From Sciscionella marina DSM 45152 (GTDB lineage Bacteria; Actinomycetota; Actinomycetes; Mycobacteriales; Pseudonocardiaceae), in contig NZ_KB905458.1 of assembly GCF_000379465.1 (NCBI RefSeq), positions 106,844-170,843 of the forward strand: a stretch of DNA of 64,000 nucleotides, given 5' to 3'. The position numbers and the translations under genes were made by a program. Below, one piece after another: positions 7,615 to 16,072 of this stretch (positions are counted from its first letter, which is position 1; each line of letters starts with the position of its first letter). The notes under the pieces are model-generated. The model was not told the DNA's origin and made no database searches. It was given only the letters and a program-made list of their open reading frames with translations.

Positions 7615-7863
7615 ATGGGTGACTACCGTTCGAGCGCACGGAGTTGGCTGCGGTTCTCGGCAGCCGTGCTCGCCGTCGGTGTTCTACTCGTCGTCCTGTA
7701 CTACGCCCTCGCGATCGGCGGGGTGGGCAAGTTCGGCGCGCCGACCGATATCGGGGGCGGCATCATGGCGCTCCTCGGCTACTGCGCCGCAGGGCTGGGT
7801 CTGCTCGGCGTGATGGCCACTCTCATCGGCATGAAGGCAGGCTCGTCCGGCAGGACAGGCTGA
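7615..7863 (+). CDS. Small two-helix membrane protein, unknown function
   Basis: This 82-residue protein has two hydrophobic segments, about residues 12-34 (LRFSAAVLAVGVLLVVLYYAL) and 47-70 (GGGIMALLGYCAAGLGLLGVMA), with short charged ends. No family is recognised. The ATG is chosen over an in-frame GTG two codons earlier because TAGCCT lies 6 nt before the ATG. It is followed by another stretch with membrane-protein character that lacks a start codon, so the two may once have formed a pair. Codon usage fits the host. Confidence 0.6.
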   Translation: MGDYRSSARSWLRFSAAVLAVGVLLVVLYYALAIGGVGKFGAPTDIGGGIMALLGYCAAGLGLLGVMATLIGMKAGSSGRTG

Positions 7864-8089
7864 TCCCGCAACGCTCGGGTGCCGCTCCGCGATAGGCGGG
7901 TATGCCCGAACCGAGAATGTACCCGCGTCCGAGAACTGGCAGATCAGGCTGCTGCTCACCCAGATCGCCCGTGAGGTGCACGTCATCAAGGTCATCGCGG
8001 TGAGCGCGCTGGTCGTCGCCCCGCTCGGCGCCCTGTTGTGCATGCTGCTGCTGTTCACCTGGCAACCGATATCCGGCTACGCGCAGTAA
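7862..8089 (+). pseudogene. Start-less open stretch encoding a one-helix membrane segment
   Basis: The frame ending at TAA 8087-8089 reads WQIRLLLTQIAREVHVIKV, then a strongly hydrophobic run (SALVVAPLGALLCMLLLFTW) and a short tail. It looks like a real membrane protein with good third-position bias, but I find no ATG, GTG or TTG in frame between 7862 and the coding-like part. The nearby ATGs (7902, 7917) are in another frame. It may be a decayed gene, a gene with a sequencing frameshift near 7900-7925, or chance. Confidence 0.3.
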
Positions 8090-8150
8090 AACCCGGCCTC
8101 CGGGATCCGCTCCGTGCTGGCCCGCATGCTCGCGCTGTGACCGCGGAGTC

Positions 8151-8156
8151 TACGGT
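8151..8156 (+). promoter_or_regulatory. -10 element of the 8163 gene
   Basis: TACGGT lies 6 nt before the GTG at 8163 with no ribosome binding site, again predicting a leaderless message. Confidence 0.35.
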
Positions 8157-8162
8157 GAACAG

Positions 8163-9743
8163 GTGATCCGAATGCTTGTCGTGGGCGGGCTCGCGGTCAT
8201 TGGACTCGCCTCGTTTTCCCTTCCCGTTCTCGTCTCTGCGTGGTGGCTTTTTCTCACGCTGCCGCTGCTCGCGCTGGCCGTGACCGCGGTCCACGATGTG
8301 AGCCAGCGACACCATTCCATTCTGCGCAATTACCCCGTACTCGGACATTTGCGTTTTCTGATGGAGGAACTGCGGCCGGAACTGCAGCAATACTTCATCG
8401 AGCGCAACTACGATGGCCGCCCCTATGACCGGGATGTGCGCACCCTGGTCTATGAACGGGCCAAGGGGGACGGGGACGAGGCGGCGTTCGGCACGGAGCG
8501 CGATGTCTACGCGCTCGGCTATGAGTCTTTCGTGCATTCGATGGCCCCTGTCCCGCAGGAAAGCGAACCGCCGAAGGTGCGGGTCGGCGGGCCGGACTGC
8601 ACGAAGCCCTACGATATGGCGTTGCTCAATGTCTCCGCGATGAGTTTCGGTTCGCTTTCCACGAATGCGATTCTGGCGCTGAACAAGGGCGCGGCGCTCG
8701 GCGGCTTCGCGCACGATACCGGGGAGGGTGGTCTTTCCGACCATCATCTGCGTTACGGCGGCGATCTGATCTGGGAAATCGGCACCGGTTATTTCGGTTG
8801 CCGTACCCCGGACGGCGGATTCGACGAGGCGAAATTCGCGGAGAAGGCGGCGACCGATTCGGTGAAATGTGTCTCACTGAAACTGTCCCAGGGTGCGAAA
8901 CCGGGTATCGGCGGGGTACTTCCCGGGGACAAGGTGAACGCCGAGATCGCCCGGGTCCGTGAGGTCACCCGGGGCGAAACGGTGATCTCCCCGCCCTATC
9001 ACCGCACCTTCTCCACGCCACGGGAACTGGTCGCCTTCGTGGCGCGGATGCGAGAACTCGCGGGCGGCAAACCGACCGGCTTCAAACTGTGCGTCGGCTC
9101 GCGCAGGCAGTTTCTCGCGGTGTGCAAGGCGATGCTCGCCGAAGGGGTCACCCCGGACTTCATCATCGTGGACGGGGCCGAGGGCGGAACCGGTGCCGCA
9201 CCACTGGAATTCACCGACCACATCGGGCTGCCGCTGACCGAGGGGCTGCTCACCGTGCACAACGCGCTGGTGGGTTCCGGGCTGCGGGACCGGATCCGGA
9301 TCGGAGCGAGTGGGAAGGTCGCGACCGGGGCGGACATGGTCAAGCGGATGGCCGCGGGCGCGGATTACACGAACGCGGCGCGGGCCATGATGTTCGCGGT
9401 CGGCTGCATCCAGGCGCAGCGCTGCCACACCAACACCTGCCCGACCGGGGTGGCCACCCAGGATCCGCGCCGGACCCGGGCGCTGCACGTCGGGGACAAG
9501 GCCGAGCGGGTGCACAACTATCAGCGCTCAACGGTCGAGTCCTGCCTGCGCATCATGGCCTCACTCGGCGCGCACCGGCCGGAGGAGCTCGGCCCGCACC
9601 TGCTGAGCAGGCGCACCGATCCGTTCACCGTGCGCACCTACGCCGAGTTCTACGAATGGCTGGAGCCGGGACAGCTGGTCGAGCAGGCTCCGCAGAGCTG
9701 GGAACAGGACTGGGCGAAGGCCGACCCGGATCAGTTCGGCTGA
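8163..9743 (+). CDS. FMN-binding glutamate synthase family protein
   Basis: This 526-residue protein consists of an N-terminal membrane segment (about residues 1-40: two hydrophobic stretches) followed by a glutamate-synthase central/FMN-binding barrel. LLNVSAMSFGSLSTNAI, GTGYFGCRTPDG, KLSQGAKPGIGGVLPG and VDGAEGGTGAAPLEF mark FMN and 2-iminoglutarate sites of the GltB-like barrel. CIQAQRCHTNTCPTG supplies cysteines for a 3Fe-4S cluster. No glutaminase domain is present, so it is a stand-alone relative of GltB, often annotated as archaeal-type GltS-like. The physiological reaction is uncertain. It is transcribed as a single gene. Confidence 0.85.
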   Translation: MIRMLVVGGLAVIGLASFSLPVLVSAWWLFLTLPLLALAVTAVHDVSQRHHSILRNYPVLGHLRFLMEELRPELQQYFIERNYDGRPYDRDVRTLVYERAKGDGDEAAFGTERDVYALGYESFVHSMAPVPQESEPPKVRVGGPDCTKPYDMALLNVSAMSFGSLSTNAILALNKGAALGGFAHDTGEGGLSDHHLRYGGDLIWEIGTGYFGCRTPDGGFDEAKFAEKAATDSVKCVSLKLSQGAKPGIGGVLPGDKVNAEIARVREVTRGETVISPPYHRTFSTPRELVAFVARMRELAGGKPTGFKLCVGSRRQFLAVCKAMLAEGVTPDFIIVDGAEGGTGAAPLEFTDHIGLPLTEGLLTVHNALVGSGLRDRIRIGASGKVATGADMVKRMAAGADYTNAARAMMFAVGCIQAQRCHTNTCPTGVATQDPRRTRALHVGDKAERVHNYQRSTVESCLRIMASLGAHRPEELGPHLLSRRTDPFTVRTYAEFYEWLEPGQLVEQAPQSWEQDWAKADPDQFG

Positions 9744-9753
9744 GCGGGGCCGT

Positions 9754-10041
9754 TCAGGGCTGTTTCAGCGGATCATGCTCGGCGAGGTATTTCTCCATCC
9801 GCGCCTGATCCACCCTGCTGATCAACTGGGTTTCCTGCTGGCGGTCCCGTACGCACTTGGCGAGGGTGAACGCGGAGGTCACGGTGTAGAGCACGCCGAG
9901 ACTGAGAAAGCCGCGCACCCAGCCGCTGACCGGCAGGAAGATCACCCCGATGGTGACCGCGACCAGCGCCACGGCGAACGAGATCGCCGCCTGCGCGAAG
10001 AAAGCATTCGTAGTGTTGTTCGAGCTGGTTATGTTCGCCAT
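9754..10041 (-). CDS. YiaA/YiaB two-helix domain membrane protein
   Basis: This 95-residue protein has two transmembrane helices (about residues 14-36 and 41-60) and a cytoplasmic tail with KCVRDRQQE, matching the YiaAB two-helix domain (FFAQAAISFAVALVAVTIGV, then WVRGFLSLGVLYTVTSAFTLAKCVRD). The family is of unknown function. It converges on the glutamate-synthase-like gene with a 10-nt gap. The ATG at 10041 is the only good start. Confidence 0.75.
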   Translation of the reverse strand: MANITSSNNTTNAFFAQAAISFAVALVAVTIGVIFLPVSGWVRGFLSLGVLYTVTSAFTLAKCVRDRQQETQLISRVDQARMEKYLAEHDPLKQP

Positions 10042-10161
10042 ACCGGAACTCTGCCGGGAAACCGGGGGCCGGACATCGGTGATTCCCCGCGTTCGGTATG
10101 CGTAGTTCTACCCGGGCGGGGCGCGGGCCGGTACCCGCGCCCCGCCCGGCTCAGTCCTTCG

Positions 10162-10218
10162 TCAGTGAATGCCGATGATGGCGAGGATCTGGTCGAGCAG
10201 GCCGACGATGCTGGTCAT
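10162..10218 (-). CDS. Possible 18-residue amphipathic peptide
   Basis: An 18-codon frame, MTSIVGLLDQILAIIGIH, ends in TGA and is preceded by AAAGG 6 nt before the ATG. Hydrophobic residues I4, V5, L7, L8, I11, L12, I14, I15 and I17 cluster on one helical face, with D9 and Q10 polar, giving the look of a phenol-soluble-modulin or type I toxin peptide. It sits alone in a 294-nt gap between two minus-strand genes. Length alone makes chance possible; the RBS and the helical pattern argue for it. Confidence 0.4.
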   Translation of the reverse strand: MTSIVGLLDQILAIIGIH

Positions 10219-10323
10219 GAGGGAACCTTTCGTTCGGGGTTGTTGACGCCCGCTATTCCATCGCCGCCCTATTGCGCGAGCGTGCTCGACGAGTTACGGG
10301 CCGTGGTCGTCTCGCATGCCTGC

Positions 10324-10339
10324 GTAACCGGGCGGTTAC
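10324..10339 (-). terminator. Hairpin at the stop codon of the LysE-type gene
   Basis: GTAACC, 4-nt loop, GGTTAC forms a perfect 6-bp stem overlapping the TAA at 10336-10338. It has no U tract. It could end the exporter transcript or be an operator for the peptide gene downstream. Confidence 0.3.
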
Positions 10340-10953
10340 AGCTTGTCCGCGGCCATCCCGATGCCGAGCGCGATCAGCACGGTCCCGGTCATGCGTTCCA
10401 GCCGTTTGCGGATCTTCGCGCGCTGGAAAAACCGGCGCGCCCGCCCGACGAACATGGCGAGGCCGAGGGACCAGGCGGCGTCCACGAAAATTTGCGAGAG
10501 CGCGAGCAGGCAGGTCGCGAACAGCAGATCGCCGCCCTGCGGCAGGAACTGCGGGTAGAACGCGAAGGTGAACGCGGCGATCTTCGGGTTGGCGATGTTG
10601 GTGACCAGTCCGGTGCCGAAAGCCCGCCACGCGGTCGCGCGCTCACTGGTGCCCGCGCCGAGTTCGGCGTCCCCGTCGATCCGCCGCGCGGCCAGCCAGG
10701 CCTGGATACCCAGGTAGATCAGGAACAGCGCGCCCGCGACGCGCAGCACCGTGTAGGCCAGCTCGCTCGCGGAGAGCAGCGCGGTCACCCCGAGCGCCGC
10801 CGCGATCACCCAGGCGACGAGGCCGAGCTCCATCCCGGTGACCATGGGCACCGTGGAACCGGTGCCGCGCAACGCACTGCGCCGGATCACGAGCGCGGTC
10901 GTCGGCCCGGGAACCATGGCACCGAGCAGCACGGCGAGCAGGAACACCCCCAT
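10336..10953 (-). CDS. LysE/RhtB family amino-acid exporter
   Basis: This 205-residue protein has about six hydrophobic segments and the N-terminal LysE family motif GAMVPGPTTALVIRRSALRG, followed by LRVAGALFLIYLGIQAW and VTNIANPKIAAFTFAFYPQF, which are classic LysE/RhtB blocks. These transporters export amino acids or derivatives with proton antiport; the substrate cannot be deduced. The start ATG at 10953 is close behind the 3' end of the neighbouring TIGR03089 gene (12 nt), so the two are likely co-transcribed. Confidence 0.88.
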   Translation of the reverse strand: MGVFLLAVLLGAMVPGPTTALVIRRSALRGTGSTVPMVTGMELGLVAWVIAAALGVTALLSASELAYTVLRVAGALFLIYLGIQAWLAARRIDGDAELGAGTSERATAWRAFGTGLVTNIANPKIAAFTFAFYPQFLPQGGDLLFATCLLALSQIFVDAAWSLGLAMFVGRARRFFQRAKIRKRLERMTGTVLIALGIGMAADKL

Positions 10954-10965
10954 AGGTCGACCAGG

Positions 10966-11706
10966 TCATGCCGGCAACAGTAGCGTGCACCGCTCGGTGT
11001 TAGCGCGCTCTTCCAGCTTGGCCGGATCCGCACTGGTGCACTGCGCTGAGACGTTGGTGCATTGCACGAGCGCGCCACCGGCCGCGAACACGGCGAGCAC
11101 ATCCACCAGTCCGTCCGGAATCGTCCAGTCCGCGGTGGAGAGCACCCTGGTGCCGCGCTCGATCCCGAGTTCGCTCGCCCGTTCCCTGGCCCGTTCGAGC
11201 ACCGTGGCGACCGGTTGCCCGGCGAGTGCGGCCGTTTCCGGGCCGGCCGGATCGATCGCTACGAAGTCGTCCCCGTGCAACCGGGCGTCCTCGACGAAAT
11301 CGATGGCCCCGCCGGTCGGTTCACCACTGAGCCCGAGCCCCATGGGATGCAGGCTGACCTCGGCGGTCAGTTCCGCGTCCGCCGAACCCCCATCGACAGA
11401 GCCCCCTTCGGGGACGAACGCGATCGGCGCACCCGGCGCCTCGGTGCGCACATCCCCGCCACACCACCAGACACCGAACAGGATGCCCAGCGTTTGCCAG
11501 TGCGGTGGCAGGGTGAAGCCGACCGGATCACCGGGCTCCAGTTCGGTTTCCTCGCGCAGCCAGTTCGCCGTCTTCGCCGCCCAGTTCGCGGTGGTCGCCA
11601 CGGAGAGCTCGACCCTGCTGCCCTGTTCATCGTCATAGTGCGTGATCAACGGCCGCGACGCTTCCGTGCGCAGCAGCGGGACCAGCACCGATTCGGTAAT
11701 GCCCAT
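10966..11706 (-). CDS. TIGR03089 family protein
   Basis: This 246-residue protein belongs to the actinobacterial TIGR03089 family, related to the N-terminus of AMP-binding adenylate-forming enzymes but lacking their core. Family-like segments include RPLITHYDDEQGSRVELS, TANWAAKTANWLREE and LPPHWQTLGILFGVWWCGGDV. It lies one gene away from a LytR-CpsA-Psr gene, as does the mycobacterial homologue. I start at the ATG for MGITESVL; upstream codons are not conserved-looking. Function is unknown, but its position suggests a cell-envelope role (inference). Confidence 0.78.
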   Translation of the reverse strand: MGITESVLVPLLRTEASRPLITHYDDEQGSRVELSVATTANWAAKTANWLREETELEPGDPVGFTLPPHWQTLGILFGVWWCGGDVRTEAPGAPIAFVPEGGSVDGGSADAELTAEVSLHPMGLGLSGEPTGGAIDFVEDARLHGDDFVAIDPAGPETAALAGQPVATVLERARERASELGIERGTRVLSTADWTIPDGLVDVLAVFAAGGALVQCTNVSAQCTSADPAKLEERANTERCTLLLPA

Positions 11707-11765
11707 CACGACGAGCTTAGAGCACAGCTTGAACTCAACCGGAGTCGAACGTGCATGGTCCGGGC

Positions 11766-12773
11766 ATGCCGGACCATCTGCCGCAGACCGCCCGCGAGGT
11801 GCACCTCGCCGCACGCCCACAGGGAAAGCTCACCAGCGAGGAGTTCCGCCTGGTCGAGGTCCCGCTCGCGCCACCCGAGCCCGGCCGGGTGTTGGTGCGC
11901 AACGAGTACCTGGGCATCGTGGCGGCGCTGCGCCCGCTCATGGATCCCGAGAGCGAAATTCCACTCCCGCAGTTCGCGCTCGATCGCCCGCTGCGCTCGG
12001 ACACGGTCGGCCGGGTCGCCGCGACGGGCGTCCCGCACATCCGCGTCGGGGATCTCGTGCTGTTCCGCGGGCCCTGGGCCGACTACGCCGATACGACCGA
12101 GGCGACCGTCCTCGATCCGGCCGCGCTGCCCGAGCCCTGCTATCACCTCGCGATCCGCAACGGCGCGACCGCGCTACTGGGGATGCGGGACATCGCCGGA
12201 GTGACCGAGGGCGACACCGTGCTCGTCTCCGGGGCGGCAGGCGGGGTCGGTTCGCTTGCCGGGCAGATCGCCCGCAGGCTCGGGGCCGCACGGGTGATCG
12301 GCACGGCGGGCTCGGCGGCCAAATGCCGGTGGCTGGTCGAAGAGCTCGGCTTCGACGAGGCGATCGACTACCACGACGGGGATCTCGTCACGCGGCTGCG
12401 CGCGGCCGCGCCCGAGGGCATCAGCGTCTACTTCGACCTCGTCGGTGGGGCACAGTTCGAGGCCGCGGTCGAGTGCGCCGCCGACCACGCACGCTTCGCC
12501 GTCTGCGGCGCACTCGCCACCCGGGCGGGCGCACCATGGCCACGGCTGGACACCGGGACCGCGGTCGTGAAGGACCTGACGGTCCGGGGCTTCGCGCTGC
12601 ATCACGGCTGGCACGCCTTCACCGAGTGGACGCCGCTGTTCTCCCACTGGCTCGGCGAAGGCCTGGTTTACCCGCACACGGTGGTCGATGGCGGGATCGA
12701 GGCCGCCCCGCGGGCGCTGCGGGATCTGCTGGACGGCCGCTTCACCGGGAACGTTTCGGTCCGGCTGGGGTGA
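11766..12773 (+). CDS. Zinc-independent MDR-family NADP-dependent oxidoreductase (CurA/LTB4DH-like)
   Basis: This 335-residue protein has the GroES-like catalytic domain (about 1-125) and a Rossmann domain with VLVSGAAGGVGSLAGQIARRLGA near 150, the medium-chain reductase signature. The layout and DLVGGAQFEAAVECA fit the NADP-dependent leukotriene B4 dehydrogenase/CurA branch, which reduces enones. No zinc ligands are present. I start at the ATG for MPDHLPQ, five codons inside a longer in-frame reading. It converges on the LCP gene with a 7-nt gap. Confidence 0.85.
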   Translation: MPDHLPQTAREVHLAARPQGKLTSEEFRLVEVPLAPPEPGRVLVRNEYLGIVAALRPLMDPESEIPLPQFALDRPLRSDTVGRVAATGVPHIRVGDLVLFRGPWADYADTTEATVLDPAALPEPCYHLAIRNGATALLGMRDIAGVTEGDTVLVSGAAGGVGSLAGQIARRLGAARVIGTAGSAAKCRWLVEELGFDEAIDYHDGDLVTRLRAAAPEGISVYFDLVGGAQFEAAVECAADHARFAVCGALATRAGAPWPRLDTGTAVVKDLTVRGFALHHGWHAFTEWTPLFSHWLGEGLVYPHTVVDGGIEAAPRALRDLLDGRFTGNVSVRLG

Positions 12774-12780
12774 TCACGGA

Positions 12781-14022
12781 TCAGTCGACGCACTTCGGGC
12801 TGTTCAGTTCCGCCATGGCGGCCGCGGGCGCGGTCCGTCCCGGAGGAGCCGGCCTGCCCTGCGGTTCCGGCGTCTGCTGGGTGAAGATGTTCGCGACGAA
12901 GCGGTGCACCGCGCCGAGGTCCACCTTGACGATGCTCTGCCCGCCTTCGGTGTGCGCGCCGACCGCCTCGACGGGAATGGTGGCGAAGTCGACATTGCCC
13001 CCGGCGAGCCCTTGCGCCTGCTGGACGAACTGGGTGATGTCGAAGTCGTTGTCGAACAGCATCGCCTTGCGCACCGTGTCCACCAGCCCGGAGAGTTTGC
13101 CGGGATCGGTGAGGGTGCCCGCGGAGAGCACCTGGTTGGCGGCGGAGGCGAGGAACACCTGCTGGCGCTTGATCCGGTCGAGGTCGCCGTGCGGCAGGTT
13201 CTTGCGCTGGCGCACGAAGGACAGTGCCTGGCCGCCGCTGACCGTCTGCCAGCCCGCGGTGAAGTCGGCGCCGGAATCCTTGTCCTTGGTCGCGTGCTTG
13301 AGACAGACGGGAACCCCGCCGACGGCATTGGTGAGCAGATAGAAACCGTAGAGGTTGACCTCGGCGTAGTGATCGATGTGCGCGCCGGTCAGGCCCTGCA
13401 CGGCCTGCACGAGCTTGCGCGCGCCCGCCTGGCGCGATTTGCGCTCGACTTCCGGGCCGCTTTCCCCGTTCGCCCGCAGCGCGGCCATCTCCTGCCCTGC
13501 GGTGCGCCCGTAGGCGGCGTTGATCTTCTCCGAGCCCTGACCGGGGACGTTCAGGTAGGTGTCCCGCGGAATGGAGATCGCCTTCGCCTTCCCGCCACCG
13601 CGCGGGATCCGCAGCAGCATCATGGTGTCGGTGTTGACCCCGTCGGTCGCCTCGGTGCGCAGCCGCTTGAGTACATCGAGCGGCAGCGGATTGCCCTGGA
13701 TATCGGTGCGGCTGTCGCTGCCGACCAGCAGGATGTCCTCCGCCCCGTCGTTCGCGCTGGGGCCCTCGCCCTTGGTGGAGAGCACATCGGCGGTGTTCGT
13801 GTTGCCCCGGAACCAGTTCACCACGCCCCAGGCGACACCGGTCCCCACGAGCGCGACCACGGAGAGCACGATCAACCCGACCTTGACGCCGTAGCGCACC
13901 CGTTGCGCCTTCGTCCGCGGCGGCTGCGGGGCCGCGGGCAGGGGTGCATTGGTCGCGCGCGGGTACGGCGTCGGCTTGAACGCCCGTCCCGCCCCGTCGG
14001 CCGGTTTCGCTGGATCGCCCAC
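12781..14022 (-). CDS. LytR-CpsA-Psr (LCP) family protein
   Basis: This 413-residue protein has a basic, Pro-rich cytoplasmic N-terminus, one transmembrane helix (about residues 48-70: VKVGLIVLSVVALVGTGVAW) and an extracellular LCP domain. DILLVGSDSRTD, SIPRDTYLNVPG and QALSFVRQRKNLPHGDLDRIKRQQVFL carry the Asp and Arg residues that bind pyrophosphate and Mg in the family. LCP proteins ligate glycopolymers to peptidoglycan; in mycobacteria this links arabinogalactan. The GTG at 14022 follows GAGAGGGAGA. It diverges from rmlB, which feeds rhamnose to that linker. Confidence 0.92.
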   Translation of the reverse strand: MGDPAKPADGAGRAFKPTPYPRATNAPLPAAPQPPRTKAQRVRYGVKVGLIVLSVVALVGTGVAWGVVNWFRGNTNTADVLSTKGEGPSANDGAEDILLVGSDSRTDIQGNPLPLDVLKRLRTEATDGVNTDTMMLLRIPRGGGKAKAISIPRDTYLNVPGQGSEKINAAYGRTAGQEMAALRANGESGPEVERKSRQAGARKLVQAVQGLTGAHIDHYAEVNLYGFYLLTNAVGGVPVCLKHATKDKDSGADFTAGWQTVSGGQALSFVRQRKNLPHGDLDRIKRQQVFLASAANQVLSAGTLTDPGKLSGLVDTVRKAMLFDNDFDITQFVQQAQGLAGGNVDFATIPVEAVGAHTEGGQSIVKVDLGAVHRFVANIFTQQTPEPQGRPAPPGRTAPAAAMAELNSPKCVD

Positions 14023-14131
14023 TCGTCTCCCTCTCGGCTGCCGCGAGTCTAGTCTGCGTCGCGCTGCGCACACGTGCCAACCACGGCGGTCACGTGAGGA
14101 TGACCCGAACGTGGCGTGCGAGACTGGTGCG

Positions 14132-15130
14132 GTGAACGCAGTGTCTCGAATTCTCGTCACCGGCGGCGCGGGCTTCATCGGCTCGCACTTCACCCGCCAG
14201 GTGCTCAGCGGCGCGTACCCGGCCTTCTCCGGTGCCGAGGTGATCGTCCTCGACAAGCTCACCTATGCGGGCAACGAGGAGAACCTCGACCCGGTCCGGG
14301 ACAGTGCCCGGCTGCGGTTCGTGCACGGCGACATCTGCGAGGCCGAGGAGGTGGCCGAACTGATGCGCGGGGTCGACCTCGTGGTGCACTTCGCCGCCGA
14401 GTCCCACGTGGACCGCTCCATCGCGGGCTCGTCGGAATTCGTACTCACCAATGTAGTCGGCACCCAGACCCTGCTGCAGGCCGCGCTCGACGCCGGGGTC
14501 GGCAAGTTCGTGCACGTGTCCACCGACGAGGTGTACGGCACCATCGAGTCCGGTTCCTGGCGCGAGGACCACATCCTCGAGCCGAACTCGCCCTATTCCG
14601 CGTCCAAGGCCAGCTCGGATCTGCTCGCCCGGTCCTACGCGATCACCCACGGCCTCCCGGTCTGCGTGACCCGCTGCTCCAACAACTACGGGCCGTACCA
14701 GTTCCCGGAGAAGGTCATCCCACTGTTCGTGACGAACCTGCTCGATGGGAAACAGGTCCCGCTCTACGGCGACGGGCTCAATGTGCGCGACTGGCTGCAC
14801 GTGGACGACCACTGCTATGGGATCTCGCTGGTCGCCGAGTCCGGAAAAACCGGGGAGATCTACAACATCGGCGGCGGAACCGAGCTCACCAATCGGGCAC
14901 TCACCGAGAAACTGCTCGAGGCGACCGGCAGGGACTGGTCCTCGGTGCGGCCCGTCGAGGACCGCAAGGCACACGACCGGCGCTACTCGGTGGACATCGG
15001 CAAGATCTCCGCCGAACTCGGTTACGCGCCCCAGGTGGCCTTCGACAAGGGGCTCGCCGAGACGGTCGCCTGGTACACCGAGAACCGGGACTGGTGGGAG
15101 CCGCTGAAGGAACGGGCGGCGTTGGCGTGA
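14132..15130 (+). CDS. rmlB: dTDP-glucose 4,6-dehydratase
   Basis: This 332-residue short-chain dehydrogenase-like enzyme makes dTDP-4-keto-6-deoxyglucose, step two of dTDP-rhamnose synthesis. The NAD motif GGAGFIGSHF is at residues 10-19, the catalytic SxxxYxxxK region reads STDEVYG ... SPYSASKASSD, and FAAESHVDRSI is a family hallmark. GAGACT, 6 nt before GTG 14132, may be a leaderless -10, but GTG 14141 is also possible. rmlD follows 22 nt downstream. The product supports cell-wall linker rhamnose. Confidence 0.93.
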   Translation: MNAVSRILVTGGAGFIGSHFTRQVLSGAYPAFSGAEVIVLDKLTYAGNEENLDPVRDSARLRFVHGDICEAEEVAELMRGVDLVVHFAAESHVDRSIAGSSEFVLTNVVGTQTLLQAALDAGVGKFVHVSTDEVYGTIESGSWREDHILEPNSPYSASKASSDLLARSYAITHGLPVCVTRCSNNYGPYQFPEKVIPLFVTNLLDGKQVPLYGDGLNVRDWLHVDDHCYGISLVAESGKTGEIYNIGGGTELTNRALTEKLLEATGRDWSSVRPVEDRKAHDRRYSVDIGKISAELGYAPQVAFDKGLAETVAWYTENRDWWEPLKERAALA

Positions 15131-15152
15131 CAACCGGATCAGGAGACGAGGC

Positions 15153-16010
15153 ATGACCGAGGTACTGGTCACCGGAGCGCGCGGGCAGCTGGGCAGCGAT
15201 CTGGCCGCCAAGACAGCGACGAACTGGGCCTACTCCTCGGCCGAGCTGGACATCACCGAGGAAGCGAGTGTCAAGGCCCGGCTCGGCGAATTCGCCGGAG
15301 CGGGCGGTTCGGTGCTGTTCAACGCGGCCGCGTACACCGCGGTGGACAAGGCGGAGTCCGATGTGGACGCCGCGTTCGCGGTGAACGCGCGCGGGCCGGA
15401 ACTGCTCGCGAACGCCTGCGCGGAGTTCGGCATCGCCTGCGTGCACGTGTCCACCGACTACGTGTTCGGCGGGGACGCGGACCACCCCTACGAGCCTGCC
15501 GATCCGACCGCGCCGAATTCGGTGTACGGGCGCAGCAAGCTCGCCGGGGAACAGGCCGTGCTCGCCGCGGGCGGGCACGTGGTGCGCACCGCATGGGTGT
15601 ATGGCGCGCACGGGGCCAACTTCGTCAGGACCATGCTGCGCCTGCAGCGTGAGCGTGAGACCCTCACCGTGGTCGACGACCAGCACGGCACCCCGACCTG
15701 GTCGGCCGATCTCGCGGACGGGCTGCTCGAGCTCGCCGCGGCACTCGGCGAGCGCGAGCTGCCGCAGCTGCTGCATGCCTCGGGCAGCGGCCAGACCACT
15801 TGGTGCGGCTTCGCCAAGGCGATCTTCACCGAGGCCGGCGCCGATCCGGAACGGGTGCGAGCGTGCACCACCGAGGAGTTCCCGTCCCCGACCGCGCGTC
15901 CCGCGTACTCGGTGCTCGGGGATGCCGCGTGGCGCGCGGCCGGGCTCACCCCGCTCCCGGACTGGCGGGACGCGCTGCACCGGGCCTACGCTGCCGGTTC
16001 CTTCGCCTGA
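15153..16010 (+). CDS. rmlD: dTDP-4-dehydrorhamnose reductase
   Basis: This 285-residue NADPH-dependent reductase completes dTDP-L-rhamnose. VTGARGQLGSDL is the cofactor loop at residues 5-16, NAAAYTAVDKAESD near residue 60 is an RmlD hallmark and STDYVFGGD ... SVYGRSKLAGEQAV carries the catalytic Tyr and Lys. An RBS (GGAGACGAGGC) precedes the ATG. It forms an operon with rmlB; rmlA and rmlC are not in the window. Function is secure. Confidence 0.93.
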   Translation: MTEVLVTGARGQLGSDLAAKTATNWAYSSAELDITEEASVKARLGEFAGAGGSVLFNAAAYTAVDKAESDVDAAFAVNARGPELLANACAEFGIACVHVSTDYVFGGDADHPYEPADPTAPNSVYGRSKLAGEQAVLAAGGHVVRTAWVYGAHGANFVRTMLRLQRERETLTVVDDQHGTPTWSADLADGLLELAAALGERELPQLLHASGSGQTTWCGFAKAIFTEAGADPERVRACTTEEFPSPTARPAYSVLGDAAWRAAGLTPLPDWRDALHRAYAAGSFA

Positions 16011-16072
16011 ACGCTCGGCTCCGTGGTGCGCTCAGCGGGGAATTGAGTTGATGGGGTTGCCAGAATAGCCAC

